This document shows positions 1 through 12,629 of a stretch of 64,000 nt of DNA, piece after piece. The stretch comes from Hypomyces perniciosus (taxonomy: Eukaryota; Ascomycota; Sordariomycetes; Hypocreales; Hypocreaceae), in assembly GCA_008477525.1 (NCBI GenBank), contig SPDT01000006.1:4739501-4803500 (forward strand), given 5' to 3'. The stretch's first letter is position 1; the number at the start of each line of letters is the position of its first letter. A model generated the notes under the pieces. That model was not told the DNA's origin and searched no databases. It was given only the letters and a program-made list of their open reading frames with translations. Position numbers and translations under genes: made by a program.

Positions 1-347
1 GCTCGCAGCTGCACGGGCGAGGGGCGTTCGTGGGCGGGGAGACTGGGAAGTTCGCCCCATTGCGTAGTCAGATCGTCGACTTTGTGGGATGCATCCGCAT
101 ATGTCTGGTCGAGCTTCCCAATCAGCGTCAGAGATCGTGTCATGTCGGCTGGCAGGTATTCCGTGAAGTCGAGGAAATCAGTGACAGTCGTCTGCGCATC
201 CGGATCTGCGCGCGGCGTGAGAACGCTATTCATCGGCCCAATCGGCGGCCCCTCCAACTGCTCAAAAGCAGCAGTTTTGTTCTTCGGCGAGACAGCTTCG
301 ACGTCCATGTCGGCCTCATGGGCTGATGAAACAGCCACGGCTGCCAT
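1..347 (-). CDS. ING-family (inhibitor of growth) chromatin protein, 5' part, cut by window edge
   Basis: The minus-strand frame is open from an ATG at 347 (context AACAATGGC) to the window edge, about 115 codons without a stop or a need for an intron. Residues from about 55 on contain a TVTDFLDFTEYLP segment followed by a region rich in leucine, aspartate and lysine (LTLIGKLDQTYADASHKVDD). This matches the N-terminal coiled-coil ING domain that leads into a C-terminal PHD finger binding H3K4me in fungal histone acetyltransferase or deacetylase complexes. The PHD finger must lie left of position 1 and is not seen. The first 50 residues are a low-complexity leader. The family call rests on the N-terminal motif only. 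Which fungal ING paralogue this is cannot be decided here. Confidence 0.75.
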   Translation of the reverse strand, partial: MAAVAVSSAHEADMDVEAVSPKNKTAAFEQLEGPPIGPMNSVLTPRADPDAQTTVTDFLDFTEYLPADMTRSLTLIGKLDQTYADASHKVDDLTTQWGELPSLPAHERPSPVQLR

Positions 348-1303
348 TGTTGCTAGCGATACTCGGCACGAAAGACGCGCGCTTTCGTATCAGTGCGGTC
401 GCTGAAGATGGATGATATATTCGAATACCGATGTTTTGGGCTCGGAGGTGTCCATTTGCCTTTCGCCCCCTCCAACTGAACGTGTCGCGATCTTTCTGGT
501 GGGAGTGCGGGCGCGGTCGATTGGCCTTGTTTGCGACTTGGGGAGCTCGACATCGCAAAAGGGAGTGGTCTGTGCACTTGATGAAAACATTGCTTAGGTA
601 AGCGTTTCTTTCTTCCGCAATCTCACAGAATAAGTGGGGCTCCTTTGGAAGCTTGAACCAAACAGCCAGTTGGCAAAGGGTTTGGCAATACTCCGTACTT
701 CGTAGACAATGGTCTGTCACAGACCGTTTGCTTCAAGTGGCTGACGGAAAAATTCACATGATTCATTTTCTTAATTAACATCTGAAAAACGCCAGTGCTG
801 TCGGACAATGGAGGAGCGAGTCACGCCGGTCTGCCTGCATCATCACGTCACTCGGCTGCTGCTATGCATTCGGAAGACGACAACATGACGCCCTTTGGTA
901 TGGATAAAGCTTCTCTCTCCCTCTCTCCCTAAGTCCAAGATAATGCAAGTGAGTCAAGACGTACTCATAAGTTTTGCGCCAACCAACACCATGACCTCTA
1001 TCATAAATGCAAAGCCGCGAGACCCGAAAGAAAAAAAAAGAAGAGGATAGAAAGCAAAGGAATGCAAAAGACAAACAAATCTCTGCCGGGGTATCTCGTT
1101 CGCTCTACCAATCCCAGTCCGCCTCTTGGTCACGCATCAGTTTGGCTCCCGCAATTTCCTCCGACTCTTCCACAAGATATGTAGAATCAGGCCCGATGAG
1201 TGTCAAAGATCCGTAGAGCACCAAACGCCTGCATTTCCTAAAACACCAAGTCAGCTTGAACCTGCTTGCCAAAAAAACCGTTCACTTCACAACGCAAAGG
1301 GTC
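348..1303. other. Intergenic, 5' region of the ING gene
   Basis: No convincing reading frame. It should hold the ING promoter and the 3' end of the next gene. A CT-rich tract lies near 908-930 and a purine-rich A tract near 1026-1065. The short frames here have no coding character. Confidence 0.6.
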
Positions 1304-1802
1304 TCACAAGAATCCAATTATGATCAAATTCCCCCAGATCTCAAGGTCAGTCCCTTCCAATGTCCCTTCGATCCTCAACTTTCCATATCCAATGATCTTG
1401 TCCCTAGACGTACATGTTAGCAGCGAGTTCCAGTATCTCCCCCATTTGTCTGTTGCTCACCTCGAGAACATGTAACCATTTACCATAATATTACCATATG
1501 CCTTGATACGTCCCCTTTGGCTTAGGTCAGAGACATCTCATCACCAATTTTTTCCCCACAATTCGCATGACTCACTCGCAACTCATCTTGCCTTTCGTCG
1601 CAATATTTCCGTAGGCATCAATCGTGCCCCTGATAGAAAATTCCCCTTCAAAGTTGATTCCACGGCCTGACTGGACAGAGCCGTTAATCTCGAGCGGCCC
1701 ATGGAGATTGAGTTCCTCGTCACTTCTGATACTCCTTGATCTCTTCAGGTTCCTTGGCGCTGTGTATTCCGACGTCGAGCCAGCGGCATAATAGTCCGAC
1801 AT
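1304..1802 (-). CDS. Small bactofilin-like beta-helix protein (three exons)
   Basis: Exons 1802-1576, 1520-1461 and 1403-1304 join in frame to 128 aa. Splice sites are CGA|gtgagt, ctaag|CCA, GAG|gtgagc and ctag|GGA; an acceptor 6 nt further into exon 2 would also keep frame. After a 30-residue Ser/Tyr-rich leader the chain is a run of short glycine-punctuated hydrophobic turns: LHGPLEINGSV, GINFEGEFSIRGTIDAYGNI, then RIKAYGNIMVNGYM and LRIEGTLEGTDLEIWGNLII. This periodicity of roughly six residues is the hallmark of bactofilins (polymer-forming cytoskeletal proteins), which form a right-handed beta-helix and polymerise without nucleotide. The repeat DAYGNI/KAYGNI spans an exon junction, which supports the splicing. 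The role in a fungus is unknown. It stands alone between unrelated genes. Confidence 0.65.
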
Positions 1803-3583
1803 GGCCGTGTGCGGGATGTTGAAGTAGAAGAACCCCTCTTTTTTTTGGGTTGAACAGGCGCTTTTGGTGATACTAATTTATAGTAGACGTGAACAAATAA
1901 AGGTTGGGTAGTGTTGGGTTATTAGTGCTCACAACCCCAGTCTTGTTCCTCTTTAGAACGATCGATCGATGATCAGCATTTCCACGTGTCTCGGAGGCCA
2001 AAGTCGGGGTGTCTTATACATGAAGTTTGCTAGAGTCAACAAACGATCGTGGATGAGGCTCCAACGCCAAGATGTGGACGTAGTTTCGAAACGCTAGGAG
2101 AGGATCTGAGAAACCGGTAGCCCAAGCAGCAACTCTCAAGTCAAAGCTCGGAGCCGATGATGATGAGTCTCATCCGTGTGGTCACCCGATATAGCCCTGT
2201 AGGATCACTCATATCCGTCAAACTATCCGTTGCTGATACAAGCTGGACGCCTAGCTGTTCCCGTGGGTTGTGGATAGGATCAGGAATCAGAAGTGGTGAC
2301 CAAAGTTGGTAGGTATTCGGCAGGTTAGTAGGCAAACACAAAGACAACTCCCGTGGGGCGACCAAGCCGAATGAATGGACAGCCAAAACAAAACGCAGTG
2401 GAGCAGAAGAGTTGATCCCACAACGCTTGCTCCGACCGGTGTACGGAGTACGGAGTAGAAGATCCGAGAAGCCAAAAAAGAAACTAAAATTATAACCCTC
2501 GCTCGCGTTCCATCCAGACCGGAATTGGTTGCGACAAGGGGGAATGTTGGTTCATCCCGCTGCCGACATCCCTACCTACTATCTACTATTTACCTAGGTA
2601 GTAGTAGTGCTAAGCAGTAGTAGTAGTAGTAGCACAAGGACGGAGTTTGTATGTATGGATGACCACCTATCCTAAAATACTCGTTCAACCCCACAGTTGT
2701 TCTCTCCCCCCTCAATGGAGGAAAAAAAGCATGGCAGAATCCATGAGCAAGCATCGCATCACGCCGCCAAGCAGCCCAGGTTCAGGTGAGGTGCGCCATC
2801 ATCCCGCCGCTTGGGACCGCGCCAAAACGATGCCGCCATGGGAACTCGGACTGAATACCTTAAACCAGCCCTACCAGGGTTCACACTAAAAGATTTCAGC
2901 CTCTGACATGTGTTGCGCATATTGGGAGGTATCCCTCTCGTGGCCATCTGTCTATATTTGGTTCAGCCCCAGCCGAGAATAGAAGTACGAGTAAAGTTAG
3001 CTCATTGGGGGCTGTTTCTTGGCGAGTCTGCCCGGCTTTAGTGGATCGTCAACATGACAAACAGAGACTGCAAGGCCCCTGGAAAGGCGCGTTCACGTTG
3101 CAAGGCTACAGATCCCTCGATCGTTTAGTTCGGAATAGCCGGTGACTGGTTGGTCATTATAAATCATGCCTACGACTATCCTGGTGATTATTACTGTGTA
3201 GTAACTTGAGTACTACTACTTCTAAAGAGAGCATCTTCACCCTCCCGAAGAAACCTGAGGATTTGTCCAGCAGTTGTGGATAAGAGCGGTGCAATTTCCC
3301 TCCCGTACGCCCCAGAGAGCAAAAGACAGCCGCCTGGTATTAATTACAAATGTACACATATTTAGATACAAAACAAAAGAAAACAAAAACACACCTAAAC
3401 TCACATCCCCGTCCTGTGATCCTTTTCCAAACTCAGCCAATTGTACACCAACCACCCAGGAACCCACCCGTACACTAAAGAGCCGGGCTATTTGCAAAAG
3501 CCAAACCCACAACCCCCCCCCCTTGTAAAAGCACAAAAGCCGAACCCCCAGGATGGAAAAACAGACAACAATATTACCACCAA
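1803..3583. other. Intergenic, about 1.8 kb
   Basis: No gene recognised. The stretch contains a TACGGAGTACGGAGTA repeat near 2442-2457, short CTA/TAG trinucleotide runs near 2575-2635, and an A/C-rich tract near 3370-3550. It should include the promoter of the bactofilin-like gene. Confidence 0.55.
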
Positions 3584-4787
3584 TCAATCACAGCCCACGC
3601 AACCGAGGCCGATACCTGTGCATAGCGCCGCAAACACCCACACGGCAGCATAGGCAGCGGCCCCGGTTGCCTCAACGCCAGGAACCGCCATGGCGCAGGA
3701 AAGGTAGGTCTCAATACCCGTAACCAGCACTGTGATCGCTGTTCGCAGAATCACCACTTTCGTCTTGGCTGTGTATCCCCAGAAGTTCCACCACACTGTC
3801 TGTCCCAGACTCGCTTCGACGGGATCGAATTCAGTGATCAGATCGTCCTCCTTGGCCTTGCCTGTCGTGGCGAAGGGCGGGAAGATGAAGGTGCTGGCAG
3901 CCGCGCCGAATAGCAGCGTGACGGGTAGGACAGCGGCGTAAGATGCTGTGTATGCCGGCTCGACGCTGGGGAGGCCGTTGAAGTAGAGAACAAGTATGCG
4001 GGGCAGTACGAACCGGAGAGATAGAACCAATGTGACGGTGTATATGCTAGTGGAAAGCCCGGTTGTAAGAAGCTGGAGGGGCAGACCGATGAGTTCGCGG
4101 TTGGGCAGCGTCGACGAGGGCTTGTGCACAGCAGAGAGCGGTCGCAAGATGTAGAATGGCGCGGAAGCCGAGACGATATCGATGGCGAGGGCAGCCAACG
4201 CTGTTGTCGGGCTGAGATTATAGAATGCGAACAGAAGGTAGATCTAGACTCGGTCAGCAATCAGCGTTCTTCGCAATTGAGACAATGGAGCGCGTGTCGT
4301 ACCGCTGGCCCATGCGACAAAAAGTTCATCGTGGCGACGTCCAAACCATCCAGCCCGCTAAACCAGCTCAAAGCCAACTCGAATCTATAAACCCATATTA
4401 GTTTCCCACATGCCATGCGCCAGGGGGGACATCTGTGACGAAGACGAAGACAACTTACATCCTCCAGGCGCCCAAGATAGCAATCTCCTGCCTCGTCTCC
4501 AGACTCCGAATGGCATTCACCAACTCCCCCTTCGTCAACTCCCCCAGAATGCCATACCCCATGCTCGCCGTCGCCAAACTAATCGTCGCCATGAGAGGAA
4601 GCTCAACAACGCCGGGAAGCATCGCTGCAACACACGATCTGTGCTGCGCGACAGGAACAGACACATCGGCATCGGCATCTGCATCTGCAGGCGCATCTGC
4701 GACCACTTTGTTGACCTCGTCCCGCGCCGCGTCCGCCCGCGCCAGAGCCGCATGTGCAGCCACTTCGCCCCGTCTCGTCGTCGCCAT
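3584..4787 (-). CDS. Multi-pass membrane protein of unknown function (three exons)
   Basis: Exons 4787-4459, 4384-4303 and 4243-3584 join to 356 aa. Donors are AT|gtaagt and GCG|gtacga; acceptors are ttatag and gtctag. The first 45 residues are soluble and rich in Ala and Asp, with an acidic DADADADAD stretch. The rest alternates hydrophobic segments (around LPLMATISLATASMGYGIL, AIYLLFAFYNLSP, LLTTGLSTSIYTVTLVLSL, ASYAAVLPVTLLFGAAAS, VVILRTAITVLVTGI and a C-terminal AAYAAVWVFAALCTGIGLGC). At least six membrane passes are likely. The last is followed by VGCD, so the C-terminus is almost entirely membrane. I do not recognise the family; it resembles conserved Pezizomycotina integral membrane proteins without assigned function. 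Confidence 0.75.
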
Positions 4788-5790
4788 CGTGCGCTAAAGA
4801 AAAAAAAAATAAGCTCGAGACTTTGAGACTTTGCAATTGTCTCCTCTGCGCAATGCAAGGGCAGGGAATATGCTATGCTGGCGAATATTTCTTTGCTGTT
4901 GTGTGATTTGTGTTTTGCTGTTGAGACTTTGTTGCACTCCAACAAATTACAAGAGACATGGAACACCAACGCCCGGAAATGGCCTGCAGATCGGGAGTTC
5001 ACATGGTTTGTGGAGAAAGAAAGCTATCTACCTGGAACGTGACGTCGGGAGGGTCGCTGGGGAAACACACTAGCAGGTCCCCGCAACTCGACCTCGAGAA
5101 TGGGCTGCTAGGGTCCATCAGAATTTTCCTCTCTCTCTCTCTCTTTCTCAGTCCTCAGCAAAGCTGAATTCGTACAAATTTTCATCAAAACTTGAAATGA
5201 TACGACAGGCATCTTCTTTCTCTATTCTTGCTGCAGTCACTATAAAAGCTTGCTGAAGCTGCCTTATTATCATGGAATTCACCACTTTGTCTCTCATCTA
5301 TCCCATGTGCTTGCGAAAGAAGCAAATTTTTCTGGGTGCCATGCTGGTGCTTCCTTGGGCTGCTTGTGCTAGAATGACGACCGCTTCTCGTCCCATCATC
5401 CAATTCTTGCCTTTCTTCTCACTTCACGAGTGTGCTTCAGTGCCATCATGTGCCGTGTGGTTGAATTATTACGCTTGATTCATATTTATTCGGGTGTACG
5501 CTCGACGCCTCGTCGAATCCTCACTTTAACCTCGTGGAGAAGCAATCTCGTCTACCATCAATGCGGCCGAAAATGACCTGTGTAGACGGGCTCTCCACTC
5601 TTCGGTGCTAAAGATTGACAGCGGAGCAGGACCACCTCATACAGTTCGAGTATATCGTGATACAAAAGAGACATCGCGCCGGTTCGTTCCCAGATATAAT
5701 AACCATAAATCCTATTCCAGAGCACCCCGATTCCAGAGCCAACATGTCCGACTCCCTAAAAGATGCTCCGTCCCATATCCAATAAATCAT
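4788..5790. other. Intergenic, about 1 kb
   Basis: No gene recognised. A CT run lies near 5129-5152. It holds the promoter of the membrane-protein gene and the 3' flank of the zinc-finger gene. Confidence 0.55.
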
Positions 5791-7361
5791 TCATTCCTCC
5801 ATGCGGCCGAAAACTCCGTCGTCATCTTCGTCGCTGCGGGCGCGAGATCGCATATCGAAATCGTCCTCGCTTTCTTCCATCATAACATCCTCGCTACCAC
5901 GCCGACCATCGCCTCGAGTAAAGCTCTCCGGCTGCCGGCTAGGGTAGCTGTTGATAAACCCAGCACTTGACAACGACGCAGCTTGGTCCAGGTATTGAGC
6001 AGGCAGTGGGGGGACCGGCGGTGCATCGGCAGGTAGCGCCACAGTGTTGCGAGAGCCATTGTTGCTACCAAAGCTGCAGCTCAGAAGTTCCACTGCGGCA
6101 GCCAAGTCGTGGTCATCCTGGCCAGAGGAATTGAGCCCAGATGACGTCGGGCGAAGAAGATCGCTGCTGTCGTGACGGAAGTGACCGAAACCTCTGCCGT
6201 TGGGAACACTGCCAGAGACGAGCGGGTTCGTAGATTGGTAGCTTCGGGCGAAACCGCTGCCGCTGCTATATCTCTTTTCGCGATACGAAGTGGTGTCGAA
6301 GTTGAGGCCTTCAACAATTGGCGGTGGTGTGGTATCCGCGGAGCTTTGGCGTTCTGAACCGGATGCGGTGGGGGACGCCGACTCCGGTTCGCTGGCAAAG
6401 TCTTTGGCCGAGTCTGGCGGCGTTGTCGATCTCTCTTTGGGGTTGCCATTCATGGCCACCAAGACAGATGCCGCCTCGAGCAGTTGGACTTGCTGGTGCT
6501 TAGAAATAAGCAACTTGGAGGTTAAGGACCACTCGGGAGTGTGCTCCCATCTAGCCAGCGAGTCAACAAATCAGATTCAATCACACGCATGCCACCCAAG
6601 TATTCAGAACATAGGGGAGCCTTGTCGCCATGGACAGGTCTGGATAAATGCGGGTCGGAGAGGCAATGGGGAGGGGGACCAACAGATGCTTCGTCAAGCA
6701 ACTGCTGTGCTTGTAGCCCTTGCCGCAAGTCTCGCAGCGAACTTCCACCCGGTTGCTCTTCTTGCCGTCCTTGGCGAGAGGTTGTCCGTCACTCGCCCGC
6801 CTCGTACGAGCCTTTTGGAATTTATTGGAACCTTCGTCGGCCGATAATTCGTTCGAATCGTCATCGATTGCACTGTCCTGGTGCTCACGCTTCGTATCTA
6901 ACATGGACTTGGAGGGGAGGCTGGCGGGTGGTGAAGGGAGACTGCCAACCACGACGGCCCGGGCCGTGCTGAGCCTGGAAAGAGTGTTCCGTCTTCCATT
7001 GGTGGCAATCGGGATGGCACCGGTCTGCTCGCTGTCTCGGATTGCCGCTGTGAGGGCAGCAACATTGGCGCCGGGAGCGGTGACGGATTTGCGGCGGGTT
7101 ACTCGATGAGTGGGATTGAGGGAGCCAGTGAGGAGAGAGGCGTGCGAGTGGGAGTTGGCCCGGGCATGGGATTGGCGGCCGGTCAGGGCCGAAGCCGAGG
7201 AGCTCGATAGCGACGGACGCTGATGCGTCAATGGCCTCGTTGAAGGCAGCATCTCCTGGAGGTGGACGAAAAAATCATCAGTACAACTGGGCCTCGCGAG
7301 AGCGGGAACAAGCCAGCAAGGCACCCCCGAATACGGCGACTCATACTTTTGAGGAGGCCAT
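5791..7361 (-). CDS. C2H2 zinc-finger protein (three exons)
   Basis: Exons 7361-7347, 7255-6684 and 6550-5791 join to 448 aa. The first exon codes for only five residues (MASSK) before a gtatga donor. The second junction uses a CT|gttggt donor and a ctag acceptor. It reconstitutes one zinc finger, CETCGKGYKHSSC...KHLWEH (C-x2-C-x12-H-x3-H), split by the intron between its two histidines. After the finger comes TPEWS...LLISKHQQVQLLEAASVLVAMN, a block I recall as strongly conserved in a family of fungal C2H2 proteins. The N-terminal half is Ser/Thr/Arg-rich and low complexity; the tail is acidic (EESEDDFD, SDEDDDG). A nuclear DNA-binding or regulatory role is inferred; targets are unknown. The tiny first exon is the least certain part: the upstream frame is open but has no ATG. 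Confidence 0.8.
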
Positions 7362-7605
7362 TGCCAACGACTTGAATTGCTCGGGATTGCGAGACGACAG
7401 ACGCCGGACCGTCGCAGGCTCGGGGCTGCAGCAGCAACTCTTCGTTTCGTCGGCGTTGTTCAGCACAGTGTTCTGGTTGATATTTTTGTGGGTGGGTGTT
7501 GGGGAAAAAGGCAGACAGGTCAGAATCTTTGGCAGAGCGGACGAGAAATAATAATTATTTTGGGAGGAGCGTACGACGCCAGGCAAGGGAGTGTGTGTGT
7601 GTGTG

Positions 7606-7640
<35 letters not shown>

Positions 7641-10600
7641 CACGGCGGGGGGCGTGTGCAATCGCAGCGCGGCGTTTTGGAGCTGTACAAGTACATCGAG
7701 TCGTAGCTGAAGTACCTGAATGTGTGTCTGAGTACTCCGTACTCCTTAATACCCCCGTACCTAATCTTTTGGCTGCGTGAATCGATGGTGCCTCTGTGTT
7801 TGCGATTATCAGGATTAGGGATAGGGGGGATGATAGCATTGGTGACCAAAATGACCGGGCCTCATCGCTCAGCCAGGGGGCGAAGCATCCGTGCTTCCAG
7901 TGCTTCCAGTGCCTTCTAAATCACTCCTCTGCTCTCCGGTCGGTACCTAATCGCTTGGTCTCCCTCTCTCTAGCGACGGCTGGAGGTGGGGTGAAGAATT
8001 GTGGATTATTGGCCCGCTGACCCAGTTGATCACCAGGTCGAATGGAGAGACCCAAGAGGGAGGATGGACGGATCCGAGCGAGCCATTGGAGGACATGAGA
8101 GCATTAGAGGGCAAGTTCGGAGGGAGAGGGGTGTGGCGATGAACTACTACCTTAGGTACTAACCTGTTAGGCCGCCTGGGCATAAGTACATATGTACTCC
8201 GTACCTCAGGTCTGGGCACCGTACATCGCCAATACAGTATGAACAGGTTCAGCCTTGGAGGGGCTTGTTGGGGATTATTACGTACTGATTGATACGTTCC
8301 AACTTCAAGCAGCCTGCTGTCCATGATAAAACAACATGGCACCTAAGCAAATAACCGCCGGAAGACGTGTCACGTGTCTGCGACTCAGGGCTCCCTTGCG
8401 CTGCCTGTCACGTCTTTCAATCAATTGCATCACTGGCAAAGACAGCCATGTTGGCACTCTGTACCTGTACCTGGCCAGCAAGGCAAAGCTCGTATTGTGT
8501 GGCTAGCCCTACCAGATAGTGCTCCTTGTTCCTTGGACAAGTACGGAGTACTCCGTGTGGTAATATCGCACATATTAATAGCCATCAGTTCACTAACGGT
8601 TTTCGTAAGATGAATTGTATCCCTAAAGTATGCACTTATGCCAATTTATTAATCCTCCCCTTACTCATCCATTCCCCAGCGACGGGCGTCAAGGTTTCCG
8701 CGCAAGGAGGCACCTGATCCATTTATGGAGGGGGTATTCGTACTTCGTACGAAGTAGTCTGACAAAGAAGATGGATGGGCTGGACAAGAGATTAATAAAA
8801 AATATGCTATGCTCGAAATGTGCCCTTTTGTTTACCCTAGTATGGATTTCGAGTAAATTAGTCGCTGTAGTAGTCGATATCTGTTCATGCAGAGCCTATG
8901 GAGTAGTGTTACAAACACGACGTGTAGCAAACAATACGGTCTAATTAATAGCCTGGTTCAAATGCATGGAAATTGCATCTTCACCGATCTCCATGTCTGA
9001 GAGGAGCAGAAAAAGGGGAACAGGTTCAGCTGGCAACCGAGGTTTCAGAGCCATTACAAACTTGCTGTCATAAACGGAGCCCCCAACCCCATGTAATACT
9101 ATGTAATACTATGTAATAATACTTCGTATAATAATACCAATTGCAACTGATGAGTCGTTCAACATCAATATTGAATTGGTGATATTATTAGCTTGGCCCT
9201 CGGAAGTGGACCATCCTCGGAGCACCGTTCCACCCCCGCAAGAAACTCCGCCAGGCCTAACATCTGTCGTAGATCCAATTCTTTTCATCTCGGTTTGCTT
9301 GCCCGCAGAATAGAGAAGCACAGACAGCCCAATCCGGTCTGGATGAGGGGCTTTGGAGCGGGGAGTTATGGGGTTTGATTGACAACACTGACACCGGTGA
9401 AAGTGTTTGCTTTCTTTTTCATGCGTTAATGCCTACTCGTAGGGGAAATCCATACGAACCCATCGAGACCCATCCCGGAAGCCCTACCCGTCTGAGGTGA
9501 CGGGATATTCCTGGGTACCTACAGCACTCAGGAGTTCATCATATTATTACTACTACTACGGAGTAGTGCTAGCAAAGAGTGCTTTGTGTCCTTCGTAGGT
9601 ATTATGTATTATGGCACGCGGCTAAATACGGCAAGTCCGGGGAGATGATAATAGACAAGACCAGGTGGACATTCAGCAGAAAAGGGAAGCCAAGACAGGG
9701 TCACTGAGCTGCCAACTCGTAGTCGTAATACTCGTACCTATTTCTATGTAGGTACCGATATTACTAGGTGGAAGGTACGGAGTACTTGTAGGATGTACTA
9801 CTTCGTTCTCCCAGTAAGCATTGAACAACTGGCTTCATTGAGTTTGCCATCACCGTTGCAGCAACGAACGTGTATTGAAGCAATTTATGTGTTACAGCAG
9901 ATCCGAGAGAGAGACCAAAAAAAAGTCAGACTGGTAAGCCATTCGAAACTCTCAACCCGCAAACCTCGTTTTATTCAGGCACCAGCAGGAATAACTCGCA
10001 CAATTCGATACTGTGTTCAGTGGCTTGGTGCCTGCTTGTGGCACAGTACGGAGTACAAGTACAGACACATGTGAGGGGTGACCCTAGTCAAGTTCTTTGA
10101 GGATGTCCGGGCTCACCCCCTCGTCTTGCGCTGCGCTCTCCTCCTCTTGCAAGGGTATCGTATCACACCACAGCTGGGTACGAAGTACTTCGTTCAGCAA
10201 CCTGCAAAACAACGCCTTGAGTGGCTTAACCTTCGCCGAATCGCGAGTTGACTCCTCCGAATGGCGTCCGCGTTTCAACTAGCCGATTCGCAGACGATGG
10301 GGACATCAAACGGCCCAGGGAATGTGGCAAAGACGACGTCGATATGGATAAGGGCACAATGGACCACACAAAGTTCGGCCCAAAAACAAAATATCGACTT
10401 TTTTTCTGTTGGTTTTGGCTTCAGGCACATGCCGCCGAGACAAACGTGGCCTCCCGAGCCGGTGCCTGGCAGATGGACGACTCATGAGTCGTAGTTTGAG
10501 GTCGTGCGCCCAACTCACTTCAGCCGTCAGCTCACCTCGTCCCAGTTATCCCCACATGATTTGGCAAGGTCATGCGAGTCCCAAGGACATTATCCAGGTT

Positions 10601-12629
10601 GTCTAGACGACTTTTGCATTCAGCTTACACCCAAGGCTAGGTAGGCATGGCGCAATATTCTAACCTCGAAACCTTGAAGTCCAGGGCTTTCCGACAACGG
10701 AGTGCAGATTGATATCAAGCAAGAACAAAATGGCTCATTGGATCGCCCTATTGGAACCAATGCGCCTAATTCATTCAACCGTGCCTGAATATCGATGGCC
10801 TTAGGGATCTCCATCTGGAGAAGAGATCCCGACGATCAACTCCGCAACGACTCCGAGCCGACATGTGTGACATTGACCCGCTTCGATCTCAAAGAGGGCA
10901 GTGTGGTGATGTTTACGGGGAAGAAAAACTTCACCTCGAAACAAACGACGATCCCTCCATACTACTACAAGAATGGAACATTTTTAGCGCCAAGATGGCA
11001 TGACATGCATTTATTTGCCGCACTGGACAATGTGATTGATGACAGAAATGCTAGAGGGAGTTGAGGGAGGCCAATCGGAGCGACATTTCCCACGCTACCT
11101 TCAAGATGAGTTCGACGGCGTCTCAACAAACGCCCAAAACGGCCGCGGCGGGCAGTAGAGGCGTTCGTGATGCGAAGCGCGGGAACTCTGGATACACCTT
11201 TTCGCATTTCAGCAACACATCAGTGCCCTCCTCTTGGAAACAAATACACGCCTTGCCCACCTTCTCTCAATTCAATAATTCAATCATCTGCATGTATTCA
11301 CCAATCGCGGACTTGCCTCACATCGTACAACATCCAGCCCATATAAACAACAACGCCGCTGAAGAAGGCCCTTGGTCTTTTTGATTCAACCAGCCTGTGA
11401 GCCAATCGGTCTCTCTTTCGGTAACTCAAGCATGGGGCTAGGAATATTTTCGTAGGCCATGGCCCAACGGCTCTGTGAATTCCTTTGACTAATATCTGTC
11501 GTATTAGCGTTGTGACTCCTCGGGCAATCTCTTCATCGTGCAACCGCAGTTCAGAGGTACATGCAGCGCAGCGCAGTGTGAAGATTTTTACAGGTCAAAT
11601 TGGGCTACCATTCGTCAGTGGATATTTGAAAAAAAATTCGCTTGGGCTCTACAGAATTCAGGCTCCGTCATGGTTGATGATCCCTTCGACCCGCAACCTC
11701 TCGGAATCATCGGAGCTGCTGTGGGCAAGGGGAAAATGGCAACTTGCGCGCGCGTCAGACGGTCACTGTTGCATAAGCATACATACTAATCCTCTTGATT
11801 TTTGTCAGCAGAGATCCCATCACAGACCACCCACTCTCTGCCTCTGATAAAATTTTGGTCTCTAGGGCATTGCAGAGCAGCTTCACGGATTCCTCGGATG
11901 ATACGTCAATCGGGCAAAATATGACACTGTCTACCCATCCAGCATGAGTTAGTATTAGACAATATTCTGCAAAAACCACATGGCATCCAGGTGGAGCTAG
12001 GTTTTGTCCAAGGATCAAGTCGGATTCCAATCCTGCTCTCGTGGACCCTGGTCTATTTCCAGTAACAGCTCAGCGGCTTACTGGAATCATGAACCCACCA
12101 CAGTATTCTTCTGAACTTCGTATCGGCCAGAATTGACGGTTTGTCTGTCCACCAAAATAATTGAAGGCATTTCTTCTCTTGACTGTCGTCATAATTCCAC
12201 CAAGTATGGCAATCCACAGAACTCAATCGCCATGGCAGTTAGACGAGGCTAGAGCTAGGCCTACATGGCTTACTTGCATCGAGCATCTTGGCTCCCGAGC
12301 ACCCAGGCACCACTTTGTCGATCAGAGGCATTGCCGAGAAGCAAACCTTTTCTCATGCCAGCGCCCTGAAAAGAAAATTGGAAAAAGTCCCGCGCTAGAT
12401 GCATGGGTATCGATTATGTACTGACCAGAAATTTTCCAACTTATCGCTGCCGCCTTGTTTCTGAATACGTTTGAGGCATCTCGACGTCATGAGAACTCCA
12501 CTCTGTCCGGTGACGTCAGGAAGGCCTTTTCCCGGCATCTCGCTTAGACAATCTTGATGCTACAACACCTCCGCAAGGGAATTGCCGAATACGTCAGTTG
12601 GAACAGGTCTCTGCATTAGCATCCTCACA
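7362..12629. other. Long gene-poor stretch, about 5.3 kb
   Basis: No gene I can support. Frames of 60-120 codons occur on both strands (for example minus 11755-12030 and 10084-10278, plus 10795-11064), but none shows a domain, consistent splicing or a coding partner. Copies of the TACGGAGTA/TACTTCGTA words occur near 7734, 8196, 8541, 8743, 9776, 10046 and 10190. A non-coding RNA or decayed genes are possible but not shown. Confidence 0.5.
7591..7639. repeat. (GT)n microsatellite
   Basis: GT dinucleotide tract with one GAGTTT interruption near 7605-7610, upstream of the C2H2 gene and probably in its promoter or 5' leader. Confidence 0.95.

Noticed and set aside
6290..6847. 185-codon plus-strand frame across the C2H2 gene
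   Set aside because: Antisense to two exons and the intron of a gene with a complete zinc finger.
11755..12030. 91-codon minus-strand frame with somewhat protein-like composition
   Set aside because: No start context, no neighbouring exon and no family; not enough to call a gene.
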